From Paramecium octaurelia (taxonomy: Eukaryota; Ciliophora; Oligohymenophorea; Peniculida; Parameciidae), in NCBI GenBank assembly GCA_905182995.1, contig CAJJDP010000167.1, positions 118,788 through 141,600 on the forward strand: DNA of 22,813 nucleotides. Reading direction: 5' to 3'. This document shows, in pieces, positions 1-9,570 of the stretch (the first letter of the stretch is position 1; every line of letters begins with the position of its first letter). The notes under the pieces are model-generated. The model ran no database searches, was not told where the DNA came from, and saw nothing but the letters and a program-made list of their open reading frames with translations. The position numbers and the translations under genes were made by a program.

Positions 1-121
1 AAAAGTGGTCATTGTTAGAACCATATATGATTTCAGGAAAAATGAATACTAAAAAAAATTCAACCTAGAAGAAGGAGAGGATAGAGGATGAAAAAATATA
101 TTGAAGTACTAAATGTACTGA

Positions 122-367
122 TTAAACAGAAGGAAATTTGTAGCATAAGTAAGGATCCATATATATAGTGCCCAATATACACATTGCCTACAACCTGAAA
201 GATTGAAATCAAACATTCATATCCATCAAGTGAAAACCTTGAACTATCCAAGGAAGTTTGTAGTGATAAACGGTTCATCATATAAATAATAATAATAATA
301 ACTTGAAGATTTGAAATAAAGATTTCTTTGGGTAAAATTTGAATTTACATTAGACATCGAGTCCTGA
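122..367 (+). CDS. Possible C-terminal end of an unrecognised Gln-rich protein
   Basis: With TAA/TAG read as Gln, this frame is open for 81 codons and ends at a TGA at 365-367. The product is basic at first and ends in a stretch with five consecutive TAA codons (QQQQQ at 287-301), then a mixed LEDLKQRF-like helix. There is no credible start: the frame is preceded by TGA at 119-121, so if real it is a 3' fragment after a frame break, or a short gene. The strand is purine-rich, as Paramecium coding strands usually are. It would be convergent with the gene ending at 927. No domain is recognised. Chance openness cannot be excluded for a frame this short. Confidence 0.3.
286..301. repeat. (AAT)n microsatellite
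   Basis: About five uninterrupted AAT/TAA units. In the plus reading frame of the possible ORF here they are five TAA codons, that is a short polyglutamine tract under the ciliate code. Confidence 0.8.
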
Positions 368-926
368 ACGGTGAGCTTAAGAGCATTAGAAAAGATCATA
401 TATTACTAGAATAAAAAATAATATTAAATATAACAATAATTTATAGAACTCATAATTAATTTTATATTGAGTAAAATATAATAAAATGTGGGGATCAATA
501 ATAGTCATTTAATGATTTAAAGAGTGCTTAATAAATGACCAGCTCCAAATTTCATATTAAGCAATAAATTTTGGTTCTACAATTTGGCTGAAGAATAAAA
601 TTATTTAACTATTATATTGCTATAAGTTGTATTTTATTTTTACTAGTATTGTTTAGTCTAAGGATATTTATTCTTTTTAAAATTTCAAAATTGTGTATAA
701 GTTCTATATACTTCTCTTAAAAACCTGGGAAGATAAATTTTAAAGCGTAGATTTAAATTACGTATATATTCATTATTTAAAATATTTTCTTTCTTTTTCC
801 AAATAAACCTTTCCTTTTTCAATTAACTATATTAAACCGTAAAGGTTGGATTCATTAAATTTTATAATAACCATTATTAATTTTAATTTAACTCTTAGAT
901 GTATCAATATTTTATATTATTCATCA
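368..926. other. AT-rich intergenic stretch, no gene seen
   Basis: This is an AT-rich interval between two convergent coding signals. I see no open frame, RNA gene or clear inverted repeat. It is long for a somatic Paramecium intergenic region, which is typically very short, and so fits germline DNA or decayed sequence. Confidence 0.4.
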
Positions 927-3578
927 TCAAACTGGCATATTATCTAATAATTTTATTTTAGAGTTATTAGCAACACCCACACATGGGTATAATTCTGATG
1001 ATGTATCTATATCCCATTACTAATATTAGATATTATATTTACAATAAATGTTGCTTATGGATTATTCTATCTACTCCATTTAATGTATTTATGTTCAATA
1101 CATACTTCAATTATTATTATATCGTTAATCGCAAATGCAAATGATAATTTTTTTGATTCTAGATCCTTTATATGATGGGAGTAAGTGTAACCATCTTAGT
1201 GAATTAAATATGCTCTATTATGATATAAATTTATACCCAAAGCCAGCTTTATAACAATCCTTATAACCATTTTTCTACATTATCTCTCTAAACCCAATTC
1301 CAAACATTACATGTTATCCACTAATCAGTTAGAATGCAAATGATATCTTTCCAGTCTTTGGAATTGCTTATTCACAAAGACAATAATACCAATAACTATT
1401 ACTTACTTCTGCCACAACTTTTGCATCTTCACTGATTTAACAATTATTATGCCTATAAGTATTAGAAAATGATAATGATTTGTTATATTATTGAAACTAA
1501 AAGTAAAAGTATAAATATACTTTTTCTATTTCCATTTTAATTTATTTTTCTTATTCTAAACTAACTTTATTAATTTAATCAAGTTTTGTTAATGCTTCTT
1601 GCAACTCAGAATTTTTTTAAGTTAAATTTTGAATAAACTCCTATTTTTCTAGAATTTCTTTGGAATGATAAATAAACTATTACATTCATCTTAAAATTTC
1701 TTTTTATCCTATTCATATTACTTTTTCATGTTTATGTTATCCTTAATAGCTTTTTCAAATTATTCTTTTATATCTTGTTCTTCTTTCTCCTTTTATTGTA
1801 ACTAATTATTTGTCTCATTGAGCTTCTACTCAAATGATTTTTACATAGAATTAATTAAACTATCTTCTATTGATAATGAAATAGCTTTACTTTCAATTTC
1901 CAAATTTCTATTAGTTTCTTTTAATTTTACTACATCATTCTCCAATGATTTAATCATACAATACTTTTTCAATTATATACTATTTTTATCAAAAGTATTC
2001 ACATATTAATTTAATATAACTGTTAATTTAGAATATAAGGATTTTAATTATTCTGATTTCACCGCTTAATCATATTATTTAATTGATATATTTTATTGGA
2101 TGGATTCCATCTTTTAAACATGCTGTTAATAAACCATAATCGTTTAATCAAATAGATTTAATTGACACTGATATTTTTTTGCCTAATCAATCAATTCTTA
2201 AATTTCTTTGATAAAATCAATAAGGTTTTTGTAGTTTTCATCCTTTTATGCACATTTTTAAATATCTAGAATCATATCAATCAATTAAATAATTAAATCT
2301 TTTTCAACTATACAAAATTAACTAATTTGATACTTGAAACTTCTTTCAATATTTCCAACGATTATTAAATATTTTATTAATCATGCTCTAGCAAACATTC
2401 TAAATGATATTGAAGGTCTCTTTTGAAAATCTAATCTTTATTTTTAAAGTTTGTAATTATTTGACTTTATGATACTTTTTCCTTTTCTTTTCCAATTAGT
2501 TTCCTTAAATCCTTCAATAATTATTCATCATCTAATGTTTTAATTGAAATATTTTTTATTTAATTGGTCTGTTTCATCTTATCTATGCTTAAGAATTATT
2601 GAGTAATCAATTTTTCACTTATTTCATTCAATTTTGTATTATAATTCCTTCTCATTTGTCCTAATTAGTCGAATAAAACATATTTTTTTTCTTTGCTTTC
2701 CTTTTTATATTCTTTTAATATCTTTTCAGTTTCCATATTGTATTCCTTCCATTACTTATCTATATTTTCAATAGTTTGATATTTAATCTATGGATTTTCA
2801 TAAATACAATCCACGCATGCAAATCTATCTTCTATTTTTTATTTTTATGAATCCATATCAATCATAATTATTTCCTTTTTATGATTACTACAAATTCTAC
2901 TTAAACTTGGTGTTTTCTATTAATAATAAATTTTATATACAGAATCATTTTTGTTTATATTTGAAGGAAAGAATTCGATTAAATCATTTTCCATGATATC
3001 TTTAATTGTTTCTTTTATATTTTTAAAGGTGTCTACAGTCTAAAAGTATTCAGTACTATTGAATAAGAGTTCAAATTGTCTTTATATTTCCTTGATAAAA
3101 TGATCATCCTCTATTAATTTAGGTGATTACAATTGTTCTTAAGAATAAAATTGAGATAACTATTTTAAATCTTCAAAGTAATTTAATTATGATTCAAATT
3201 CTTATAACTCTTATTTTTCTTTTTAAATCGGAAATATATATTATTGTATTTATTTATACATCTTCTCCAAAGAATTATCAATTGATTATTTAAAATCCAT
3301 AATTTGATCTAATATACTTTTATAATATTTGAGCCTTGTTGAGTTCTCCTTAATTTTGATATCTTTTATTATGACTTTACTTATTAGATTCTTTCTTTGG
3401 ATTACTCTATAGTAGTCACCTTATTATTATTTAATTTCTCAACTAAACATTTACCACAAAAGAATTAAATCTGTGCCTTATCTGATAAATCTAAATCAAC
3501 TGCAATCAATTCTAGATTATGAATTTTGCAAATTGTTTCTTATGTTTCCAGTGCTTATTTTTGATTTAAGATATTCAT
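927..3578 (-). CDS. Zinc-motif/coiled-coil/C-terminal beta-domain protein of a large Paramecium family, frame broken
   Basis: Start ATG is at 3576-3578 and TGA at 927-929; the product is about 870 residues, read with TAA/TAG = Gln. Near the N-terminus C17xxH20 pairs with C41GKC44 (ICKIH...FFCGKC), followed by LVEKLNNNKVTTIEQSKER. After about 190 residues comes a second CxxH/CxxC pair (ICSNH...FACVDC). A long Lys/Glu/Gln coiled coil follows, then a C-terminal beta domain with YCLCEQAIPKTGKISFAF, FGIGFREI, NDIIIIEV and YIKW, ending SSELYPCVGVANN. I recall this order from a very large Paramecium family of unknown function; the last domain looks SPRY-like. Single-base slips are needed near 3385, 2320 and 1675, plus removal of two TA-bounded inserts (1209-1233 and 1008-1033). 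It may be a pseudogene, or a germline gene copy with assembly errors. The zinc motifs suggest protein binding, which is inference. Confidence 0.85.
1008..1035. other. Candidate internal eliminated sequence (26 bp), IES-like
   Basis: A 26-bp unit (1008-1033, TA at 1008 repeated at 1034) interrupts the C-terminal domain of the gene ending at 927. Taking it out joins the coding strand as ATT GTA AAT ATA GAT ACA, giving FIVNIDTSSELYPC in one frame; left in, the frame breaks. 26 bp is the commonest minimum size of Paramecium IESs, which excise precisely between TA repeats. One end begins TATA, a partial match to the TAYAGYNR end consensus; the other end matches poorly. Because of a TATA ambiguity, 1010-1035 gives the same product. 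Confidence 0.55.
1209..1235. other. Candidate internal eliminated sequence (about 25 bp), IES-like
   Basis: A TA at 1209-1210 and a TA at 1234-1235 bound a 25-bp insert. Its removal turns the coding strand into GGC TTT GGG TAT TTA ATT CAC, giving AGFGYLIHQDGYTYSHH in a single frame and in the register expected for this family's C-terminal domain. The ends read TATGCT and TATAAA on the two strands, partial matches to the IES consensus. The length is one base under the 26-bp minimum I know for Paramecium tetraurelia IESs, so either one base is missing from the sequence or the boundaries are slightly different. Confidence 0.45.
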
Positions 3579-3866
3579 TTTGTTTGAATTTAATTATTGT
3601 AATTATAATCATATCACTCTTTATTTACAATTATCATAATTCCATTCTAATTCTATCATTTAATTAATATCAAATGTTATTCACTGCAAATTTAGACAAA
3701 AACAGATATTATTATTGATTAGATGTTCGTTAAAACGATAAATATGCATTCAATCTCCTATTTTTAGAAGATAATTAATATACATGAAATATTTCTCAAA
3801 ATTCAATTATTCATTTGGAGACCAATAAGTATAACTTCTCTTCTTATAAACATTGAATCTCCATAT
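3446..3866. repeat. Exact direct repeat, copy 1 (5' end of the first zinc-motif gene)
   Basis: About 421 bp identical, as far as I can compare by eye, to 4637-5057 (offset 1191). It covers the first about 44 codons of the gene on the minus strand and about 290 bp upstream of its ATG. It stops exactly at the N at 3867. Beyond its inner edge the two genes are clearly diverged. The 64-codon plus-strand frame at 3473-3667 is an antisense shadow. Confidence 0.9.
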
Positions 3867-3867
3867 N
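3867..3867. other. Assembly gap (single N)
   Basis: One N directly abuts the end of the exact 421-bp repeat. The true distance between the two sides is unknown. The 3' end of the second zinc-motif gene is missing at this point. Confidence 0.95.
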
Positions 3868-4769
3868 AGAATGTAATATACTTACTTTTACATTTTCTTT
3901 ATTATTTAATTATCCTAAATCCTTCAACAATTATTCGTCATCTAATGTCTTAATGGAAATATTTTATATTTAATTAGATTTTTTTTTCCCCATCAATTCT
4001 TAAGAGTTATTCACCAATCAATTTTTCCCTTATTTCATCCTTTTATTTTATTATTATTCCTTCTCGTTTGTCCTAATTGATTGAATAATTCCTTTTTTAT
4101 ATTCTTTTAATATCTTTTAAGTTTTCGTATTGGATTCCTTCCATCACTTATCTATATTTTCATTAGTTTGATTTTTAATTTATGGATTTTCATATATACA
4201 ATCCTCAAATGTGTCAGCAGTCTAAAAGTATTCAGAACTATTGAATAAAAGCTCGAAATGACTTTATATTACCTTAATAAAATGATTATCCTCTGTTAAT
4301 TTTTTTGATTATTATTATTCTTAAGAGTCCAATTCAAATAACTATTTTGTTTATTTTTATATCTTCAAAATAATTTCATTATGATTCAAATAGTTATAAT
4401 TCTGATTTTTCTTTTTAAATTGAAAATATATATTATTATATTTATTTATACATCTTCTCCAAAGAATCATCAATTGATTATTTAAATACATAATTTGATC
4501 TAAAATATTTTTATAAAATTGAGTCTAACTTAATTCTTGCTAGTTTTGATGTCTTTTTATTATAAATTTATTTATTAAATTCTCTCTTTGGATTACTTTA
4601 TAGTAGTCACCTTAATATTATTTAATTTCTCCACTTAACATTTACCACAAAAGAATTAAATCTGTGCCTTATCTGATAAATCTAAATCAACTGCAATCAA
4701 TTCTAGATTATGAATTTTGCAAATTGTTTCTTATGTTTCCAGTGCTTATTTTTGATTTAAGATATTCAT
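3868..4769 (-). pseudogene. Second, partial zinc-motif/coiled-coil paralogue
   Basis: This is a tandem copy of the gene at 927-3578, starting at ATG 4767-4769 with the same N-terminus and the same C17xxH20...C41xxC44 motif. From about 4636 downward it aligns clearly to the first gene but has many substitutions. It carries an equivalent frame slip just after the SKERI segment. A deletion of about 210 bp relative to the first gene, near 4205-4218, removes the second CxxH/CxxC pair and leaves only a remnant DCIYENP. The coding homology fades near 3890, close to the N at 3867, so the rest of the coiled coil and the C-terminal domain are absent from the window. It is probably a pseudogene, although the truncation itself may be an assembly effect. 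Confidence 0.75.
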
Positions 4770-5057
4770 TTTGTTTGAATTTAATTATTGTAATTATAAT
4801 CATATCACTCTTTATTTACAATTATCATAATTCCATTCTAATTCTATCATTTAATTAATATCAAATGTTATTCACTGCAAATTTAGACAAAAACAGATAT
4901 TATTATTGATTAGATGTTCGTTAAAACGATAAATATGCATTCAATCTCCTATTTTTAGAAGATAATTAATATACATGAAATATTTCTCAAAATTCAATTA
5001 TTCATTTGGAGACCAATAAGTATAACTTCTCTTCTTATAAACATTGAATCTCCATAT
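4637..5057. repeat. Exact direct repeat, copy 2 (5' end of the second zinc-motif gene)
   Basis: Identical partner of 3446-3866. Here the sequence continues past 5057 into unique upstream DNA without an N, so this copy is in its assembled context. It includes the start codon at 4767-4769 and about 290 bp upstream, presumably including the promoter. Confidence 0.9.
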
Positions 5058-5095
5058 TGCTTAAAAGAAATGGAAATAATATAATGATAAAGCTC

Positions 5096-5160
5096 AACAT
5101 TCTATTAAACAAACGGAATGGCTTAAGACCATGTTGTTAGAAATCTTGAAATAGAATGTT
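5096..5160. repeat. Small inverted repeat, 11-bp arms
   Basis: AACATTCTATT at 5096-5106 is the perfect reverse complement of AATAGAATGTT at 5150-5160, with 43 bases between. It lies about 330 bp upstream of the second zinc-motif gene. It could be a chance hairpin in AT-rich DNA or a structured element; nothing else supports a role. Confidence 0.5.
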
Positions 5161-6376
5161 CTGACCTATCCGTTTAACTAGTGAGTGGTTTTACATTCTT
5201 AGAATTATTTTACCTGAATAAAAGTTTCAGATGTTTAGCTCAAGAAGAAGTGATGCTATTTGAGAATTTGGAAACTAATTATTATATAGAAATTGAAAAA
5301 TCACATTTTATGCAATTATAAAACATTTTCATCAAAAACCCATTAGATGCATATACATTGAGAATAACAAAGAGTGAAATTGTTATAATTTTTTTATTAT
5401 TAAAACTACTTTTAAAGAATATTTTTAATATAATTTAAAATTTTTACAAAAGTCTTCTCCTCCTTCAAAAATAACAGCAGAAAAGTAATTTGAAAGTATT
5501 TACTAAGTTTAAAATTTAAGGTTTATTCCCTAACAATCTATGAGAATCCAAATTTTCCTTTTGAGAACTTATCATTCATAGATGTGAATGTATTCAGTAT
5601 CATTTTGAGTTTAGAAATTTAAGATCATATTTTACTTTAAATATGCAGAATATTATTTAGTTAAAATAATGTTAATGTAGGCGCTAAAACATTATTTTTA
5701 TATACTTTAATTTGAATTGATAAGGGCTTGTGAAAAATTAATGTAAGTTTGAAATACATTTTAAAGTATGCAAGGTTATTGTAAAACTTTCTTATTGGAA
5801 TAGGGAATAGCCTTATAGGGATTAGATAAATAAATAGTTTCATTTAGAATCTTATTGAACAATTGATTAACTTGAGTACTTATTACAATTTGCTATATTA
5901 TTTTCTTCTATAATTCAGTTGGAATAATGGAAATATATATCAGCTTATTATTCAAATGAATTTTTTTTTGTCAGCGAAACCTCATTTATCTAGTGCTCCA
6001 AGATCCAATACATACGTATATTGATAAACTCTTCTCAAAAAATCATAGTTACTATAAGTATGAATGTTAGTTCAGAGTTATAATAAAGTCTATAATCTTC
6101 ACTTAAATTAAATTTTGATAGTTTCTTGTTGACATGAGTATCATAATATAATTGGCAAAACATTAATTCTAAATTTTATAAATTATAGAATTTATTTTAT
6201 GCTAATGAAAACAGTCTACAAATACAATAATAAAGAAATTAAATGAGTAAAATAAAAAAAAATATCTTATTCTTATAAATGTGATAGATTGATACAGTCA
6301 CACACACTATAATATCTAGAAATGAATCACTTTTGAAAAATAAGCCTCATTATCACTGAGTTTAATAATAAACAAA
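5161..6376. other. No gene seen, AT-rich
   Basis: About 1.2 kb without a convincing reading frame in either code. The 60-codon minus-strand frame at 5661-5843 is hydrophobic, lacks support and is probably chance. There are no RNA genes or large repeats. Confidence 0.4.
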
Positions 6377-6730
6377 TCAACCCATCGTAAACCAAATGTA
6401 TGCTTGTAGTTGATCATAGTAAAATGGTGATATGATAAAGCAACGAGGAAAATCTCTGAATTTAAAATTGATTCTTCCTAGGTCATCTTGCACTATTTTA
6501 AAAGTAATTTTCTTCATTGCTGACCATCTCCAGATAAGTAAAAGAATCTTTTTTTTGACTATGATCGCTTTGAAAGTTAATCGCCTAGGATAGATTGGAA
6601 GTTGCTTACACATGCAAATGATTCTTGCGTAGATCTCATAACATCTGTGTGTTTAAACCTAAATGTTTACAATACATGATCTATGATAATGTTTAAGATG
6701 GATTTAGATAATTTCAGTAATTACTGACAT
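6377..6730 (-). CDS. Hypothetical 117-residue protein
   Basis: ATG is at 6728-6730 and TGA at 6377-6379. Two in-frame TAA/TAG codons in the first third are read as Gln, so the standard code shows only the last 78 codons. The product is basic and mixed in composition, with Cys and His in the first 45 residues (SCIVN, RCYEIY, ICMCKQ), then a Lys-rich hydrophobic stretch and a plausible globular end (KITFKIVQDDLGRINFKF, YYDQLQAYIW). GC content is visibly higher than in the flanks, which favours coding. The frame is closed by TGA a few codons upstream of the ATG. I recognise no family. It could be a small gene or a fragment of a larger decayed one. Confidence 0.4.
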
Positions 6731-7072
6731 TTATACATTTGTTTGAATGAATCATTCTTAATATGAGGAACTGAGTAATTATTAAAATATACTCTAAAAA
6801 ATTATCAACATTAAGCCATAGTGTTTGAATGTTATATGAATCAACTTAAAAGGCGAAATATTGGGGAAAATGAGGTATCAAAACTGGACTAGATAAATTT
6901 TATTATTTTTCACTATTTTGTTATAAGTTATAATATAAAGCGTTTAACCAAAAAGCTAATTTTATAAAAGTCAGTTTAACCAATATCCAAAAGATTTGAC
7001 TTATCGAGCTAATTTTCTTCCTTATATACCCCATTTTTCACTCTCAAATAAGAGATATATGCACCTTCTGTT

Positions 7073-8491
7073 ATGGAATAGCAAGACATTTTAGAAACTT
7101 AAAGAGAAAAAGAGACATGAGATGGGCATGGATGACTTGTTTTGTATAAGTCAATTGGAGCGTAAATTTCTGAAGGAATGTGTGATAAATAAGAAATTTT
7201 CTACTATCAAACAGCAATCATTGAATGTTGTCATTTTGGGGAAACATTATATCTTTTTGGGTTAAAAGATTTTAAGGTCGAGATAAGAAAATAGCTAATT
7301 TCATTAATCAACTATAGATTAGGAAACTTCGAATAGGATGAACCTTTTGAAAGTAGTTAAGCGTTTTCAATTATCCTGGATTACATAAAATAGTATATAC
7401 AGGTATAAACTATGTTTGCTCTTTCAACGACGTTGCAGCCTAGGTTTTTGCCTACTAATAGAATTGTAAAATCAATTTAAATATCGTAAGTGGGTATTTG
7501 GCCAGATGAAAGTATTGCAAGATGATTATGTCAATAATTAAGTAGATATAAGAGTTCAAACCAAAAATACAATTTTTATAAAAGTCCATGAAATTAAAAA
7601 AAAGAAGAATTGAATTAGCAATCAGGTTTATTTCAGAATAGGATGATTTTAGTGAAAAGGAAATGAATACTAGAGAGCAACAGAGAGTTGGAATTTTCTA
7701 AGAATTTCAATTTGTAGCTATGATGATATATAGGGTAAAGCCTTGATAAGCTTTCATTTTCATAGGATGAGGAAAATTGTTAAATGCTTAGAGGGTATTT
7801 TACCTATGGTTAATGGATTTTGGTCTTCCAAATCCTGCTTGTAGATTAACTTATAATGAACACTTCAAAATAAGGGCGCAGGTTTTTAACTTCATGTTTC
7901 TAAAGGGTAGATGTTTATGTGAGGGCGCTTGATGATCCTGACATGCCGATCCACGAACAAATGTTGCAAATGCAAGTCCTTTTAAGATTTTATAAATGAA
8001 CCTTCAATCCTTTCTAAATGTTGAAAAATATGCTGCATTAGATTAAGAAGTCAATGCTAATAATTATTATTACTATTCAGCTTAGATATCAAACTGTCTT
8101 ATCTATTAAAAAATTTAAATTTCTGATTGTTTTGATGGCTTCCTGTTAGTAAAAATATTACAATTCAGGATCACCAACCCTTATCCATCTGAGAAGGATA
8201 CATCACAATCAGAATTAGTATAGCTGGGATAATAGTTCCTGATTTCATGAATGAGGTATCTGTGTGACAGAAATTGTTGCTAAAATCCAAAAATCTGCTA
8301 AATTATTGGGCAATTTAGATAAAAAATTTGGACCAAAATTGAAAACACAATAAAAATGGCACAATTTAAATACAGTATTGTAGAATATTTTTTTTAGAAA
8401 AGTAATTATTATACAACTTACACCTCCAAATAGTAATAATATGTATATCCTTTTAAACTATTAAATAATTAATATTAATCTTAGAGAATGA
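7073..8491 (+). pseudogene. Unrecognised protein gene with several frame slips
   Basis: ATG at 7073 starts MEQQDILETQREKE. TGA codons follow, then the same frame is open from 7138 to 7522 (CDKQEIFYYQTAIIECCHFG, LFGLKDFKVEIRKQLISLIN, DEPFESSQAFSIILDYIK, RFLPTNRIVKSIQISQVGIW). The sense then moves to other frames: NTIFIKVHEIKKK, a slip in an A-run near 7600, and RRIELAIRFISEQDDFSEKE. Later come VDVYVRALDDPDMPIHEQ (about 7907-7960), EGYITIRISIAGIIVPDF (about 8193-8250) and a final lysine-rich piece, GNLDKKFGPKLK, ending at TGA 8489-8491. Each piece has ordinary Paramecium protein composition on a purine-rich strand, so one decayed gene of about 470 codons is the best reading. I do not recognise the family. 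Assembly indels could explain some slips. Confidence 0.6.
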
Positions 8492-9035
8492 ATACAGATT
8501 ATGCATTAGAAATTTAAAAAGCATTGAGAGATTTTCATTCACCTTAATTGGGATAGCTCTTAAAATAAAAGTATGAATATTGATACCAATATTTACTAAT
8601 AGAAACTGTTTAAAGAATAATAACAATTTCTTAATAGAATTTAAAATTATATCATCATAAAAAATATTACATTTTTTTAGTTATCTAAAGATTTAATCTA
8701 AGAATTTATGATAAAAAGAGTAATATTAAATGCAGGTACTAATAAAAGGATTTTCATAAGTACAAATATATTTTTAAATAATTTAGATTTAGACAAAACA
8801 TAATAAGGAGTAGAGGTGCTATAAAGTTTTGCGAAATGAAATTACTATAAATATCATAATTTATAGAAAAATATCTTAATTGAAAATCCTTTGATAATTA
8901 TATAATTTTAATTTTTTTATTATATTATTTGTGATTCATTATTTCGATTTCTGCTGACAAAATTCTAGATTAACAAATAAGAATACCCTTTTAATTTTAA
9001 TCCATTAATCATTTGGGTTAAATTTTAATTTTCTT
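8492..9035. other. No gene seen, AT-rich spacer
   Basis: About 540 bp of AT-rich sequence between the ends of two convergent coding blocks, a plus-strand gene ending at 8491 and a minus-strand TPR remnant ending at 9036. No terminator-like hairpin or RNA gene is evident. Confidence 0.4.
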
Positions 9036-9569
9036 TCATAATATATCAGAGCTCTGAAATATTTCTGTTAGTTTTGTAAAATGTAGTAGTTTTGACTCAT
9101 CTAATATAAACAGTTTACTTGATAGGAATTAACAAATACCAAGCATATCAAGACTAAATGTGTGGTTTGGATTAATAGAAAGTGCTAATTGTAGATCTTT
9201 TTCAGATTTATCATATTACTTCATTAATCTTAAACATTCTCCTATTAATATAAAATGATGAAATCTACCTTTATCACTTAAGGAAAAAACATTTTTAGGA
9301 TCAGTAACTAATACTTTGTCCAACCAAATGATTGCATACTCATATTTATTCAACATTCTTAAACATGCACCTTTTAATAACATAGTATTTTCACCTTTGT
9401 TGTATAATGATTTTTAATTATTAAAATTGATTTGTCTAATAATTCTAATGCCTCATCCAATATATTTTCAATTATTAAAATAATTTGATATAGCTTTTAT
9501 CCTAAAATTAATATTAAGATTACCTTCTTAATTGTAATGATCTTCAGATAATTTAATGCAATTCTCATC
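9036..9569 (-). pseudogene. Tetratricopeptide-repeat (TPR) protein remnant
   Basis: A single minus frame ends at TGA 9036-9038. It carries TPR helices: YNKGENTMLLKGACLRMLNK, YEYAIIWLDKVLVTDPKN, then GECLRLMKQYDKSEKDLQ and LALSINPNHTFSLDMLG. The ...A..LDK.L..DP.N and ...L.L.INPNH endings are diagnostic of TPR units, which form protein-binding superhelices. Two in-frame TGAs lie near 9453-9467. Across that stretch another frame gives LDEALELLDKSI, also a TPR helix, so two compensating indels are likely. No start is visible; DENCIKLSEDHYNQEGN at 9519-9569 abuts the next coding block. TPR proteins are very numerous in Paramecium. The short open frames argue for a pseudogene. Confidence 0.75.
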
Positions 9570-9570
9570 A

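Noticed and set aside
1818..2009. 63-residue plus-strand ORF
   Set aside because: Antisense to the coiled-coil part of the gene at 927-3578, whose minus-strand reading is clearly protein.
3473..4858. Two identical 64-residue standard-code plus-strand ORFs (3473-3667 and 4664-4858)
   Set aside because: They are antisense to the conserved N-terminal coding and upstream region of the zinc-motif genes and look identical only because the DNA is duplicated.
5661..5843. 60-residue minus-strand ORF
   Set aside because: Low-complexity hydrophobic composition, no flanking coding signal, and short enough to be chance in AT-rich DNA.
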